This document shows positions 1 through 9,277 of a stretch of 64,000 nucleotides of DNA, piece by piece. Source of the stretch: an uncultured Oscillospiraceae bacterium. Lineage in GTDB: Bacteria; Bacillota; Clostridia; Oscillospirales; Oscillospiraceae. The DNA lies in contig CAKTKT010000001.1 in the NCBI GenBank assembly GCA_934572325.1, positions 4,895 through 68,894 of the forward strand, in the 5' to 3' direction. The notes under the pieces are model-generated. The model saw only the letters and a program-made list of their open reading frames with translations, made no database searches and was not told where the DNA came from. The translations under genes and the position numbers were made by a program. Each line of letters begins with the position of its first letter. Position 1 is the stretch's first letter.

Positions 1-37
1 CGCAGGCAGCCGCGCAGAGCTGATAACCGTACAGCCG

Positions 38-77
38 AAAAAACACGCACCCCCGGATAATTCCGAGGGTGCGTTTT
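38..77 (-). terminator. Rho-independent terminator of the DUF4349 gene
   Basis: An 8-bp stem (ACGCACCC at 45-52 pairing with GGGTGCGT at 67-74), extended by an inner CGG/CCG pair, lies just beyond the stop codon of the minus-strand lipoprotein gene. On the minus strand it is followed by a run of T (plus-strand A run at 38-43). The plus-strand side also has four T, so it may stop transcripts from both sides. Confidence 0.75.
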
Positions 78-90
78 CTATGCGAGAGAG

Positions 91-1110
91 CTATTCGTCC
101 TTTGTGCCGTCGGGCTTTGCGGCGGGGCTTTCGGCGCTCCTTGTGCGGCGCTTTCTGCGCACTGACCTGCCCACGCCCACGCCCGCGACCACCACAGCGG
201 CGAGGACGAGCAGCACCGGCAGCGCGCCGACGAGCCAGATGAGAAGCTCACTGAAGAAGCTCCCGATGTCGCGCAGACTGCCGCGCAGTGCGTTCATGAG
301 CCGCTGACCGTAGCCGGGACTTGCCGCGGGGGTCTCTGGCGTGTACGCGGCGACCTCCTCAACGCTGAGATATACCGTGCTGTAGCTGACCTGACGATCC
401 CAGTTTTTCAGCGTGGATTGCAGCGACTCTATCTGATAGCGAAGCTCCGTGAGCTTTTCCTCTATCTTTATCACGTCCTCCACGGTCTCCGCTTTCTCCA
501 TCATCTCCAGCAGCCGCGCCTCCTGCGTCTGATACGCGGTCAGGCGCGCGGCGGTGTCGTAATACTGGCTGGTGACATTGTCGGTGTAGGTGTGGGTATA
601 CGGCACGTTGCCGAGCGTGGAGAGACTGCCCATAACGTCGGCGAAGCTCGCGCTGGGGATGCGGATGGTGTAGCTTGCGGAGCGGGAGCTCGTGCTGCCG
701 CGCGAGCGGCTGTAGTAGTTTGCGCCGTTGATGCTGCTCGACTCGATCCAGCCCTTGTGCTGCTCGACGAGCTTTGTCACGCCCGCGAGCGTGGCGTCAA
801 AGTCCGTGGTCTCGACGGTCGCGTCGGCGGAGTAGATTATCTTGTCCGGATCCACCTCCGGCAGGGCGTCTCCGCCTCCGGCGGCGCTCTCGGGCGCGGG
901 GGCATTCATGGCGAGCCCTCCGTAGTCGTAGTCCGCAGCGGCTTCATCGCTGAAGTAGACATATTCTTCTGCCGGTGCTTCCATGGGCGCCGCTGCGGTT
1001 GTCTGGTAGTCCGCGGAGCGGCTGATCGCCGCGACGGGGCTGGACGCGCCGCACGCGGCGAGCGACAGCAGCATCACGAGCGCAAGGAGAATGTTGAAGG
1101 TCTTTTTCAT
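91..1110 (-). CDS. DUF4349 domain-containing lipoprotein
   Basis: A 339-residue lipoprotein. The N-terminus is a type II signal peptide with lipobox LAAC and acylated Cys20. A low-complexity acidic/alanine linker follows to about residue 95. The DUF4349 domain covers about residues 95-255, including a coiled-coil stretch rich in Glu, Leu and Gln near residues 195-240. A hydrophobic segment at about 285-315 is followed by an Arg/Lys cluster, so the protein has a lipid anchor at one end and a membrane anchor at the other. DUF4349 proteins are envelope proteins of unknown role. The ATG is preceded by GGAGGA, and a hairpin terminator follows the stop. The gene stands alone, divergent from the YhhN-family gene. 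The family call is firm; the function is unknown. Confidence 0.85.
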   Translation of the reverse strand: MKKTFNILLALVMLLSLAACGASSPVAAISRSADYQTTAAAPMEAPAEEYVYFSDEAAADYDYGGLAMNAPAPESAAGGGDALPEVDPDKIIYSADATVETTDFDATLAGVTKLVEQHKGWIESSSINGANYYSRSRGSTSSRSASYTIRIPSASFADVMGSLSTLGNVPYTHTYTDNVTSQYYDTAARLTAYQTQEARLLEMMEKAETVEDVIKIEEKLTELRYQIESLQSTLKNWDRQVSYSTVYLSVEEVAAYTPETPAASPGYGQRLMNALRGSLRDIGSFFSELLIWLVGALPVLLVLAAVVVAGVGVGRSVRRKRRTRSAESPAAKPDGTKDE

Positions 1111-1209
1111 GTCCGTTCCTCCGTTAAGATTATTTATGCAAGTATTATTCTGACGCTGAAAGAGAAAAAAGGTTTCAGTGCTTGGTTGAATTAGAACAAA
1201 TTTTTGTTG

Positions 1210-1238
1210 TTTACAATTTGTTCACAGGCTGTTATACT
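1210..1238 (+). promoter_or_regulatory. Sigma-A-type promoter of the YhhN-family gene
   Basis: TTTACA at 1210-1215 and TATACT at 1233-1238 are separated by 17 bp. An 8-bp inverted repeat (GAACAAAT at 1194-1201 and ATTTGTTC at 1215-1222) surrounds the -35 box and could be a regulator site. The site role is inferred from position only. Confidence 0.55.
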
Positions 1239-1293
1239 CGGAGCTGAAGTAAAGGAGTTAACGCGCTTCACGGCGCGATACGGAGGGAAGAGA

Positions 1294-1989
1294 ATGCCTG
1301 ATACTGTCACGGTGATCTGCGCTCTTGCGCTGACGGCGGGGTGCGCCTTGCTCGGCAGGAGCTTTCTCATGGCGTATGAACGAAACGAGTATGACCGCGC
1401 GTTCCGGCTCAAGGGCGCGGCGGGGCTGTGCTTTGTGGCGCTGGGGCTGCTGATGGCGCGCGGAGCTGTGCAGCAGGACTATGCCAGGCGCGTATGCATC
1501 GGGCTTTTCCTCGGGCTTGCGGGGGATGAGCTGCTGGCGCTGCGCTTTCTGCGTCCGGCGCGGCATGACGAGTATTTTTCCGCCGGTGCGGCGGCGTTCG
1601 CGGCGGGGCACGTGCTGTACATATGGGCGCTGACCTCGCTGTCCGGCGCGCGGATAAGCTCCGCGCTGCCGGTGTTTGTCATAGGCTATGCCGCGGCGCT
1701 CATCTACGGTCATTGCAGGAGGGTCAACGCGGGCAGGCTCACGCCGTGCGCGGCGGCGTACATCGCGCTGGTGGTGTTCATGGGCGCGACGGCGTGCGTG
1801 GCGGCGGTGCGCTCGTTCAGCGCGGGAACGCTGATGTTCGCCGCAGCGGGCGTGTGCTTTTCCGTGAGCGACTGCATACTCTGCGCGTACTGCTACGGCA
1901 GCAGGAGAACGACCGGCATGAACATTGCCGTCCACGCCGCGTACTACGCCGCACAGCTACTGATAGCGTGGAGCATCGCGCTGGTGTGA
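1294..1989 (+). CDS. YhhN-family integral membrane protein (lysoplasmalogenase-like)
   Basis: A 231-residue polytopic membrane protein with about eight hydrophobic segments spread along the whole length. The pattern matches the YhhN/TMEM86 family, whose characterised members hydrolyse the vinyl-ether bond of lysoplasmalogens. Clostridia do make plasmalogens, so that role is plausible, but most bacterial members are untested. I chose the ATG at 1294 because GGAGGG sits just upstream and the longer reading frame would add 30 hydrophilic residues without a ribosome site. The gene is preceded by a good promoter and followed by a strong hairpin. Family call moderately firm; substrate unknown. Confidence 0.7.
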   Translation: MPDTVTVICALALTAGCALLGRSFLMAYERNEYDRAFRLKGAAGLCFVALGLLMARGAVQQDYARRVCIGLFLGLAGDELLALRFLRPARHDEYFSAGAAAFAAGHVLYIWALTSLSGARISSALPVFVIGYAAALIYGHCRRVNAGRLTPCAAAYIALVVFMGATACVAAVRSFSAGTLMFAAAGVCFSVSDCILCAYCYGSRRTTGMNIAVHAAYYAAQLLIAWSIALV

Positions 1990-2013
1990 GATCAAAATAT
2001 AATTACGGATTTG

Positions 2014-2043
2014 CTCAGGGCGCGGAGAGCTCCGCGCCCTGAG
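2014..2043. terminator. Perfect 13-bp hairpin between convergent genes
   Basis: CTCAGGGCGCGGA (2014-2026) pairs with its exact complement at 2031-2043 around a GAGC loop. It lies between the convergent YhhN-family gene and the split membrane-protein gene and probably ends transcription. Neither flank has a strong T run. The minus-strand reading frame runs into it, so the hairpin encodes that protein's last residues. Confidence 0.5.
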
Positions 2044-3253
2044 AGCATTCCACGATATGGCACACCCCCGCCGAGCGGTCAACGGCGTAGAGGGCTTGCT
2101 CCTCGATGTCGCCGCAGAAGAAATCGGAGTACGTTTTGCGGAAATAGTCGTTCACGTAGAAGAGGTACACATAGTCGTACCCGTCGAGAACCTCGGCTTC
2201 CCAATCCTCTGGAGTGATGATTTGCGTATAGTCATCACCGTCATAAAACGGCTTTTCACCGATGCTCCATGTAGATCCCTCATTTATCTCATATGGGCGG
2301 AGCTCATACCTCATGACCAACTTTTCATAACCGGAGCTTTCCTGTACAATCAAGTATATTTTTGTGTCACGTTCACCGATGGCATTTTTTATATTTTGCG
2401 AGGATGAATCATATTCCCACCGTGTGATATAGGAGATATAAACGTTTTGCTTGCTGAAATATTTTTGGAGAGCAGATGCGTCTGAACAGGCAATGACAAA
2501 AGCGGAGAAAATGACAAAATGAAGAACACTGGCTTGGATGTCGCTTGCGGAGCAGAGATAGCCAAGAACAAAAGTCAGCCACAGGCAAGCGACCGGAATG
2601 CCTACATACCGTGACATGCTGGCAAGTCTGAGAGCTTCATACTCGGAGAATTTGAACATATAGGTGACGATAAGCCCGAAAAGGTACACTAAGAGCATTA
2701 CGGCGAGGATAACAAAGTACGCACAGGTAGGCTTGCTCGCGGTTTTTCTGTAGGTGGACGGGCTTTTTTGCATATACATCGTTACGGAGAAAGAGCAGGT
2801 GAGCAGCAGAAACAGCACGGCTGCATATGTCATGAAATAAGCACCGACCCGTATTCCACCGCCTGTGAGTTCGGCAAGAAACTTTGGCATTATCTGGCTA
2901 TGATAACTAAAGTCATTGCCCGAAAGCACCTTGATAAGGACACCAAAGTCATATGGATCGCTGAAAGAAACATATGCATGGTCGAGCCATATATTGAGCT
3001 TCCACAGGAGCTTAGGCACGGCTATGCACATGGCAGACAGCAGCCAGAAGCAAAGCTCGCGCCGGTCAAAGCGCGGTTTTATACCGTCAGGCGCGGCGGA
3101 GCGCCGGACGCGGATATGGGTGACGCCGTTGAGAATAACGGCGAAGAGCGCAAACAGAAGACCGACGTCCTTCGAGAGAACGAGCGTGAAGCATGTGAGA
3201 AATACCGCCAAATTCCGGTAAACGCATCTCTCTCTCTCTCTCTCTCTTGCCAA
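2015..3253 (-). pseudogene. 3' part of split polytopic membrane protein (out of frame at the TC repeat)
   Basis: This frame has no credible start: it begins inside the (GA)10 tract (minus-strand reading), and its first codon would be a TTG with no ribosome site. It continues the upstream membrane protein (3079-3996) in the frame reached by removing two bases. It carries several more membrane helices and a soluble C-terminal region of about 150 residues rich in Tyr and acidic residues. An 'EYEALRLASMSRY' stretch precedes a helix, a feature I associate with clostridial GT-C-like glycan membrane proteins (from memory, not searched). Base composition is visibly more AT-rich than the neighbours, which suggests acquisition. 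With 9 or 12 TC units the two parts would form one protein of about 659 residues. Confidence 0.7.
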
Positions 3254-3996
3254 ACAATAGAATGGACGACGGCTGTCGCGGCGGCAATGCCGACAAAGCT
3301 GTCGATATAAAGATTGTCAAAAATCGATGAGAGATCGAAGAATGTGAGCGAAAAGAGAACAATAACAGCGCGGAACGCCGAAATGAGAATGCGCCTTAGA
3401 GCGGAGCTGCGCACGGAAATCCCAATAGACAAAAACGGCACAAGCAGCGCGGCGACATAGACCTGATAGGCGAAAAGCAGCCGCCATTCGGAAAACCCGT
3501 CCGGAACGCCGAGAAGCTGGTAGAGGACTTGGAAAAGATACTGAAACAGCGCCATTGCGGGCGGATAGCTCTGAAATAAGCTATGTGCGGCGGGATTTGT
3601 GCCAAAGTCATTTACATAGCACATAGCTTTGACGATGTCCGCCCAGTGGGAAAACTCATCCCATGAGTGCGCCAGCCAACCGGAGCAGAAAAACCCCGCG
3701 ATAAGGTACGCGGCGACAAAGAGCACGGCAGCGGGGGTGAAGAGATTCCCCGCCGTCTCGCGCCACGACCCGCGCCGGACGCAGATCCACACGGAAAAGG
3801 CGACGGATGCCGCGCTCAGCGCGAGCAGCGCATATACGCCAGCGCGCAAAATCCCCGCCGTGCCGAAGAGGAAAAGCAGCGCGCCAATGGACATACAGGT
3901 GATGGGAATGACATATTCATTTTTGAGCCTGAAGCAGGATATGCCTAAGAGACTGAGCCCTTCAATGACGAACAAACCGACAAGCTGAACAAGCAT
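3079..3996 (-). CDS. 5' part of polytopic membrane protein, GT-C glycosyltransferase-like; currently frameshifted
   Basis: As written, this frame gives 305 residues: about eight membrane helices, then an out-of-frame tail of about 49 residues after the GA repeat. Between helices is an extracytoplasmic loop with 'SWDEFSHWA' followed by a 'YPPAM' motif. Acidic residues in an early external loop are typical of GT-C glycosyltransferases that use lipid-linked sugars; assignment to that fold is my inference. The start is an ATG at 3996 near the DUF1846 gene, which is on the same strand. The open frame continues in 2015-3253 once the repeat changes by one unit down or two up, so this is best read as one gene of about 659 codons in an OFF state, or a sequencing slip in the repeat. 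Confidence 0.7.
   Translation of the reverse strand: MLVQLVGLFVIEGLSLLGISCFRLKNEYVIPITCMSIGALLFLFGTAGILRAGVYALLALSAASVAFSVWICVRRGSWRETAGNLFTPAAVLFVAAYLIAGFFCSGWLAHSWDEFSHWADIVKAMCYVNDFGTNPAAHSLFQSYPPAMALFQYLFQVLYQLLGVPDGFSEWRLLFAYQVYVAALLVPFLSIGISVRSSALRRILISAFRAVIVLFSLTFFDLSSIFDNLYIDSFVGIAAATAVVHSIVWQERERERDAFTGIWRYFSHASRSFSRRTSVFCLRSSPLFSTASPISASGAPPRLTV
3227..3247. repeat. (TC)10 dinucleotide microsatellite inside a coding region
   Basis: Ten uninterrupted TC units plus one T (GA units on the coding strand) encode an alternating Glu-Arg run. The frames on either side differ by two bases: with 10 units they are out of register, and with 9 or 12 they join. Such tracts expand and contract by slipped-strand mispairing and are a known basis of phase variation in surface-glycan genes. 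Confidence 0.9.
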
Positions 3997-4018
3997 TATC
4001 TACACCGTCCTTGACTTT

Positions 4019-5503
4019 TTACTTATGATACAGCTTTTTGACCTGATAGCGCGGCTCGCAGGTCATGTTTATGCCGAGCTTTTTGAACTGGTCGAGATCT
4101 ACATGAGAGAGGATGACCGTGGAGTGCGCCTCGCAGCCGCGCAGCTTGCCGAGCTGATCGATGGCGTAGCCCGCGATGGGGTTGGTGACGGCGCAGATAG
4201 CAAGCGCTATCAAAAGCTCGTCCGTGTGCAGCCGGGGGTTATGGTTGCCCATATGCTCGACCTTGAGGTGCTGTATGGGCTCTATAATGCTCGGCGGGAT
4301 GAGCAGCATCTTCTTGTCTATTCCGGCGAGCGCCTTCAGCGCGTTCATCAGGCACGCGGACGCCGGACCTAAGAGGGAGGAGGTCTTGCCGGTGATTATC
4401 CTGCCGCACGGCAGCTCAATGGACACGGCGGGCGCGCTCGTCTCCTCCGCGCGCGCGAGCGCCGCCGCGACGACGGGGCGGTCGTCCGGCGATATTCCGG
4501 CGGTGCTCATCAAAAGCTCGATGCGCCGTGCCTCGCCCGGCTCGGACAGCCCCTGATGCGCAGCGCACGCCGCGGCATAGTACCGGCGGATGATCTCCTG
4601 CTTTGCCGCGGCGCAGCATACCGCATCGTCGGAAATGCAGTACCCTATCATGTTCACGCCCATGTCCGTGGGGCTTTTATACGGGCTTTCGCCGTACATA
4701 CGCCTGAACATCGCCTCGAGCACGGGGAAGATCTCCACGTCGCGGTTGTAGTTGACCGTGGTCTGCCCGTAGGCTTCGAGGTGGAAGGGGTCTATCATGT
4801 TCACGTCGTCCAGATCGGCGGTCGCCGCCTCGTAGGCGAGGTTGACCGGATGCTTCAGGGGGAGATTCCACACGGGGAAGGTCTCAAACTTGGCGTAGCC
4901 CGCGTTCACGCCGCGCCGGTGCTCATGGTAGAGCTGGCTGAGGCAGGTCGCCATCTTGCCGCTGCCGGGTCCCGGGGCGGTGACGACGACGAGACTGCGC
5001 GAGGTCTCGATATAATCATTTCTGCCGAAGCCCTCGTCCGAGACGATGAGGGAGACGTTATGGGGATAATCGGGGATTATGTAATGGCGGTAGACGCGGA
5101 CGCCGAGACTCTCCAGCCGCTTCTGGAACTGCTCCGCCACTGTCTGACCGCGAAAATGCGTTATCACGACACTGCCGAAATAAAGCCCTATGCCGCGGAA
5201 TGCGTCGATAAGGCGCAGGGTGTCGTCGTCATAGGTGATGCCGAGGTCTCCGCGGTGCTTGCTGCGCTCTATATCGTCGGCGGAGATGGCGATGACGATC
5301 TCCGCCACGTCGCGCATTTCGAGGAGCATACGTACCTTGCTGTCGGGGTGGAAGCCCGGCAGCACGCGCGAGGCGTGGTAATCGTCAAAGAGCTTGCCGC
5401 CGAACTCAAGATACAGCTTGCCGCCGAATTTCGAGATCCTGTCGCGGATATTCTGCGATTGCAGCTTCACATACCTGTCGTTGTCAAAGCCGAGAGCACT
5501 CAT
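4019..5503 (-). CDS. DUF1846 domain-containing protein
   Basis: A 494-residue cytosolic protein matching the DUF1846 family over its full length, beginning '[19 protein letters not shown]'. The family is common in Firmicutes and has solved structures, but no agreed biochemical role. A glycine-rich '[20 protein letters not shown]' segment near residue 180 resembles a nucleotide-binding loop, which suggests ATP or a nucleotide cofactor (inference). I chose the ATG at 5503 because it has an upstream GGGGGAGAG site and gives the usual family length of about 500; the longer frame adds a basic, cysteine-containing extension lacking a ribosome site. It is divergent from secA, with about 160 bp between them. 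Confidence 0.85.
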   Translation of the reverse strand: MSALGFDNDRYVKLQSQNIRDRISKFGGKLYLEFGGKLFDDYHASRVLPGFHPDSKVRMLLEMRDVAEIVIAISADDIERSKHRGDLGITYDDDTLRLIDAFRGIGLYFGSVVITHFRGQTVAEQFQKRLESLGVRVYRHYIIPDYPHNVSLIVSDEGFGRNDYIETSRSLVVVTAPGPGSGKMATCLSQLYHEHRRGVNAGYAKFETFPVWNLPLKHPVNLAYEAATADLDDVNMIDPFHLEAYGQTTVNYNRDVEIFPVLEAMFRRMYGESPYKSPTDMGVNMIGYCISDDAVCCAAAKQEIIRRYYAAACAAHQGLSEPGEARRIELLMSTAGISPDDRPVVAAALARAEETSAPAVSIELPCGRIITGKTSSLLGPASACLMNALKALAGIDKKMLLIPPSIIEPIQHLKVEHMGNHNPRLHTDELLIALAICAVTNPIAGYAIDQLGKLRGCEAHSTVILSHVDLDQFKKLGINMTCEPRYQVKKLYHK

Positions 5504-5666
5504 AAAATCCCAACTCTCCCCCATTTTATTCTGTATTTTACGAGAACACATTTTATCACACGCAAGACGCGAACACAACAAAATTATACTTTTTTTATTC
5601 ATAAACTTGTGCTACAATATTACCTTGTACAGCTATCATCAATTACATCCACGAAAGGTCAATATC

Positions 5667-8438
5667 ATGGGATTATTCGATAAATTATTCGGCAGCTACT
5701 CCGACAGGGAGCTGAAAAGGCTCTACCCGATAGCGGACGCCATAGAGAAGCTGGACGGCGAGTACGCCGCGCTGACGGATGCGCAGCTTCGCGCCAAGAC
5801 AGACGAGTTCAAGGCGCGTCTTGCCGACGGCGAGACGACGGACGACATACTGCCCGAGGCGTTCGCCGCCGTGCGCGAGGCGGCGTGGCGCGTGTTGGGG
5901 ATGAAGCCGTTTCGGGTGCAGCTCATCGGCGGCATAGTGCTGCATCAGGGGCGCATCGCCGAGATGAAGACCGGCGAGGGCAAGACCCTTGTCGCCGTGC
6001 TGCCCGCGTACCTCAACGCGCTCACGGGAGAGGGCGTGCATATCGTCACGGTCAACGACTACCTTGCCAAGCGCGACAGCGAGTGGATGGGCAAGGTGCA
6101 CCGCTTCATGGGGCTTTCCGTGGGGCTCATCGTGCACGATCTCACGCCCGACGAGCGCCGCGCGGCATATAACTGCGACATCACCTACGGCACGAATAAC
6201 GAGATGGGCTTCGACTACCTGCGCGACAATATGGCGCTCTATAAGGAGCAGATGGTGCAGCGCGGGCACGCCTTTGCCATCGTGGACGAGGTGGACTCCA
6301 TCCTCATCGACGAGGCGAGAACGCCGCTCATCATCTCTGGACAGGGCGATGAGAGCACCGACCTCTACCGCCGGGCGGACGACTTTGTGCGCCGTCTGAA
6401 AAGGGTGGTATACGCCACGGTGGACGAGAAGGAGGAGGAGAGCGAGGATCTCGACGCAGACTACGTCGTGGACGAGAAGGCAAAGACCGCCACGCTCACC
6501 GCGCGCGGCGTCGCCAAGGCGGAGCAGGCGTTCGGACTTCAAAACCTCGCCGACATCGAAAACGCCACGCTTGCCCACCACATAAACCAGGCGCTCAAGG
6601 CGCACGGCGTCATGAAGCGCGACATCGACTATATCGTCAAGGACGGCGAGATAATCATCGTGGACGAGTTCACGGGGCGTCTGATGCTCGGGCGGCGCTA
6701 CTCCGAGGGGCTGCACCAGGCGATAGAGGCGAAGGAGCACGTGGACGTGCAGAAGGAGAACAAGACCCTCGCCACCATCACGTTTCAAAATTACTTCCGC
6801 CTCTACGGCAAGCTCTCCGGCATGACGGGCACCGCCGTCACCGAGAGCGAGGAGTTCGAGGCGATATACAAGCTGGACATAATCGAGATACCCACGAATA
6901 AGCCCGTCATCCGCATAGACGACCCCGACGTCGTATACAAAAACGAGGCGGGCAAAAACCGCGCCATCATAGAGCAGATCGCCGCCTGCCACGAGAAGGG
7001 GCAGCCGGTGCTCGTGGGCACGGTGTCGATAGAAAAGAGCGAGTATATATCCTCGCTCCTCAAGCGGCGCGGCATACCGCACACGGTGCTCAACGCGAAG
7101 TACCATGAAAAGGAGGCGGAGATCGTCGCGCAGGCGGGCAAGCTGGGCGCGGTGACGATTGCGACGAACATGGCCGGGCGCGGCACGGACATCGTCCTCG
7201 GCGGCAATGCGGAGTTTCTTGCCAAGACCGACCTGCGAAAAGCCGGATTTGACGACGCCGTCATTGCCGAGGCGACCGGCTACGCCGACACGGACGACGA
7301 GGACATTCTCCGCGCGCGTGAGATGTTTGCCGACAGGCTCGCCGCGCACAGGGCGGTCACGGGCGAGGAGGCGGAAAGGGTCAAGGCGGCAGGGGGGCTT
7401 TTCATCCTCGGCACGGAGCGGCACGAATCCCGCCGCATCGACAACCAGCTTCGCGGACGCGCCGGACGACAGGGCGACCCCGGCGAGAGCCGCTTCTTCC
7501 TCGCCATGACGGACGACATCATGCGCCTTTTCGGCTCGGAGCGCATCATGAGTATGATGGAGGCGCTCAACGTCGATGAGGACACCCCGCTCGACCACAA
7601 GATGCTCTCCAGCGCGATAGAGCAGGCGCAGAAGACCGTCGAGAGCCGCAACTTCCAGACCCGCAAGAGCGTGCTGGAATACGACGACGTTATGAACAAG
7701 CAGCGCAACATCATCTACGGCGAGCGGCGCAAGGTGCTCGACGGGGAGGATATACACGAGCAGATAATGGGCATGGTCAGGGAGTTTGTACAGTCCACCG
7801 TGCTCGACGGGCTCGGCGGCGCGGCGGCGGAGAGCCAGCAGCAGCTTGACAGCGCCCTGCAGCCGTTTGAAAAGCTCTTCATGCCGCGAGGAGCTGTGAG
7901 GATAGAGGACTTTGGCGGCTTTGCAAAGCCGGAGAGCGTCACCGAGCGCGTGCAGGAGCTGGCGGAGAAGGTCTACGCCCTGCGCGAGAAGGCGTTCGGT
8001 CAGGGAATGAACGGCGCGCCGCTCATGCGCGAGATAGAGCGGGTGATAATGCTGCGCGTCGTGGACGAATACTGGATGGATCACATCGACGCGATGAGCG
8101 AGCTCAAGCGCGGGATAGGTCTGCGCGGGTACGGCTCGGTAAAGCCCATCGACGCTTATAAGCAGGAGGGCTACGAGATGTTCGAGGGCATGGTGCACGG
8201 CATCCGCGAGGAGACGGTGCGCCGACTCTACACCGTGCAGATACGCACGGCGCAGCCCGTGGAGCGCAGGGCGGTGGCGAAAAACGCCTCCGCAAACGTC
8301 GGCGGCGAGCCGGTGAAGAAAAAGCCGGTCAAAAAAGCGCCGAAGCCCGGACGCAACGATCCCTGCCCCTGCGGAAAGATGAAGCCCGACGGCAGCAGAC
8401 GGCTGAAATACAAGGAATGCTGCGGGCGCAACGAGTAA
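5667..8438 (+). CDS. secA: Preprotein translocase ATPase SecA
   Basis: A 923-residue motor of the general secretion pathway; it pushes unfolded preproteins through SecYEG using ATP. Visible hallmarks are the Walker A 'GEGKT' near residue 105, the DEAD-like '[19 protein letters not shown]' near 207, the '[12 protein letters not shown]' motif, and '[17 protein letters not shown]' near 595. The C-terminus has a SEC-C zinc motif (CPCG...CCG) with an unusually long spacer of charged residues between the cysteine pairs; the usual spacer is shorter. The start is the ATG at 5667 with 'MGLFDKLFG', preceded by GAAAGG. pgeF follows after 17 bp and is probably co-transcribed. Confidence 0.98.
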   Translation: MGLFDKLFGSYSDRELKRLYPIADAIEKLDGEYAALTDAQLRAKTDEFKARLADGETTDDILPEAFAAVREAAWRVLGMKPFRVQLIGGIVLHQGRIAEMKTGEGKTLVAVLPAYLNALTGEGVHIVTVNDYLAKRDSEWMGKVHRFMGLSVGLIVHDLTPDERRAAYNCDITYGTNNEMGFDYLRDNMALYKEQMVQRGHAFAIVDEVDSILIDEARTPLIISGQGDESTDLYRRADDFVRRLKRVVYATVDEKEEESEDLDADYVVDEKAKTATLTARGVAKAEQAFGLQNLADIENATLAHHINQALKAHGVMKRDIDYIVKDGEIIIVDEFTGRLMLGRRYSEGLHQAIEAKEHVDVQKENKTLATITFQNYFRLYGKLSGMTGTAVTESEEFEAIYKLDIIEIPTNKPVIRIDDPDVVYKNEAGKNRAIIEQIAACHEKGQPVLVGTVSIEKSEYISSLLKRRGIPHTVLNAKYHEKEAEIVAQAGKLGAVTIATNMAGRGTDIVLGGNAEFLAKTDLRKAGFDDAVIAEATGYADTDDEDILRAREMFADRLAAHRAVTGEEAERVKAAGGLFILGTERHESRRIDNQLRGRAGRQGDPGESRFFLAMTDDIMRLFGSERIMSMMEALNVDEDTPLDHKMLSSAIEQAQKTVESRNFQTRKSVLEYDDVMNKQRNIIYGERRKVLDGEDIHEQIMGMVREFVQSTVLDGLGGAAAESQQQLDSALQPFEKLFMPRGAVRIEDFGGFAKPESVTERVQELAEKVYALREKAFGQGMNGAPLMREIERVIMLRVVDEYWMDHIDAMSELKRGIGLRGYGSVKPIDAYKQEGYEMFEGMVHGIREETVRRLYTVQIRTAQPVERRAVAKNASANVGGEPVKKKPVKKAPKPGRNDPCPCGKMKPDGSRRLKYKECCGRNE

Positions 8439-8455
8439 ACGACTAAGGAAAAGCT

Positions 8456-9259
8456 ATGGCATTTATCGAAGAAAACGAAAACGGTCTTGTATATATGAGA
8501 TCCACGCTCATCGCCGCGCGCCATGCGTTCACCACGCGCTATGGCGGCGTGAGCAAGGGGGACTTTGCCAGTCTCAACCTCGGCTCGGGCAGGGGCGATC
8601 CGCAGACGAACGTGGAGGAGAATTTCCGCCGCGTCGCCGCCTTGATGGGCGCGGGCAAAAACGACTGCGTCGTGACGCGGCAGGTGCACGGCAGCGAGGT
8701 GCGCGTCGCATCAAGCGCCGACAGGCACGTGCTCGGCACGCGCACGCCGTATGACGCGGACGGGCTTGTCACGGCGGAGCGCGGCGTGCCGATAATGTGC
8801 TTTGTCGCCGACTGCGTTCCGGCGCTGCTGTGCGATGCGGAGCACGGGGTGATAGCGGCGGTGCACTGCGGCTGGCGCAGCTCCGTTATGGACATACTCG
8901 GCGTGACGGTTGAAAAAATGTGCGCTCTGGGCGCAAAGAAAGAGAGTGTCCGCGCGGCGATGGGCGCGGCGATAGGGCGCTGCTGCTTCGAGACGGACGG
9001 CGATGTGCCCGCCGCGATAGAAAAATATCTCTCCGGCGACACGGCGGGGCTCTTCGACCGGCGCGGAGACGGGAAATACCTCGTGGATCTGCGCGCGGCG
9101 AACGCCCGCCGGCTAGTGCAGCTTGGCATACCGGAGGAGAACATCGACGTGTCGGCGGAGTGCACGATGTGCAGCCATGACAAATACTGGTCACACCGGT
9201 ATACGCAGAGACACGCCCAAAAGCGCGGCACTATCGCCGCGGCGATAGTGCTGGAATGA
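8456..9259 (+). CDS. pgeF: Peptidoglycan editing factor PgeF (YfiH/DUF152 family)
   Basis: A 267-residue member of the YfiH/PgeF family, long annotated as polyphenol oxidase or laccase-domain protein. In E. coli PgeF prevents mis-incorporation of L-serine in place of L-alanine in peptidoglycan stem peptides. The zinc-site residues are visible: a 'QVHGSEV' histidine near residue 80, and the 'ADCVP...CDAEHG' and 'VHCGWRS' motifs near residues 118-142 carrying the catalytic Cys and His. A 'CTMCS' motif lies near the end. The ATG follows an AAGGAA site. It sits 17 bp after secA and 18 bp before a solute-binding lipoprotein gene. Confidence 0.9.
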   Translation: MAFIEENENGLVYMRSTLIAARHAFTTRYGGVSKGDFASLNLGSGRGDPQTNVEENFRRVAALMGAGKNDCVVTRQVHGSEVRVASSADRHVLGTRTPYDADGLVTAERGVPIMCFVADCVPALLCDAEHGVIAAVHCGWRSSVMDILGVTVEKMCALGAKKESVRAAMGAAIGRCCFETDGDVPAAIEKYLSGDTAGLFDRRGDGKYLVDLRAANARRLVQLGIPEENIDVSAECTMCSHDKYWSHRYTQRHAQKRGTIAAAIVLE

Positions 9260-9261
9260 GC

Positions 9262-9271
9262 GGGGGGGGGG
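9262..9271 (+). repeat. G10 homopolymer at the ribosome-binding site of the next gene
   Basis: Ten consecutive G lie in the 18-bp gap between the pgeF stop (9257-9259) and the next ATG (9278). The tract forms the Shine-Dalgarno region itself. Homopolymers of this length are prone to slippage, and also to sequencing error. Confidence 0.9.
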
Positions 9272-9277
9272 AAGCGA

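Noticed and set aside
5685..8198. An 837-codon open frame opposite secA
   Set aside because: High GC leaves long open antisense frames; composition is unlike a protein and secA is unmistakable on the other strand.
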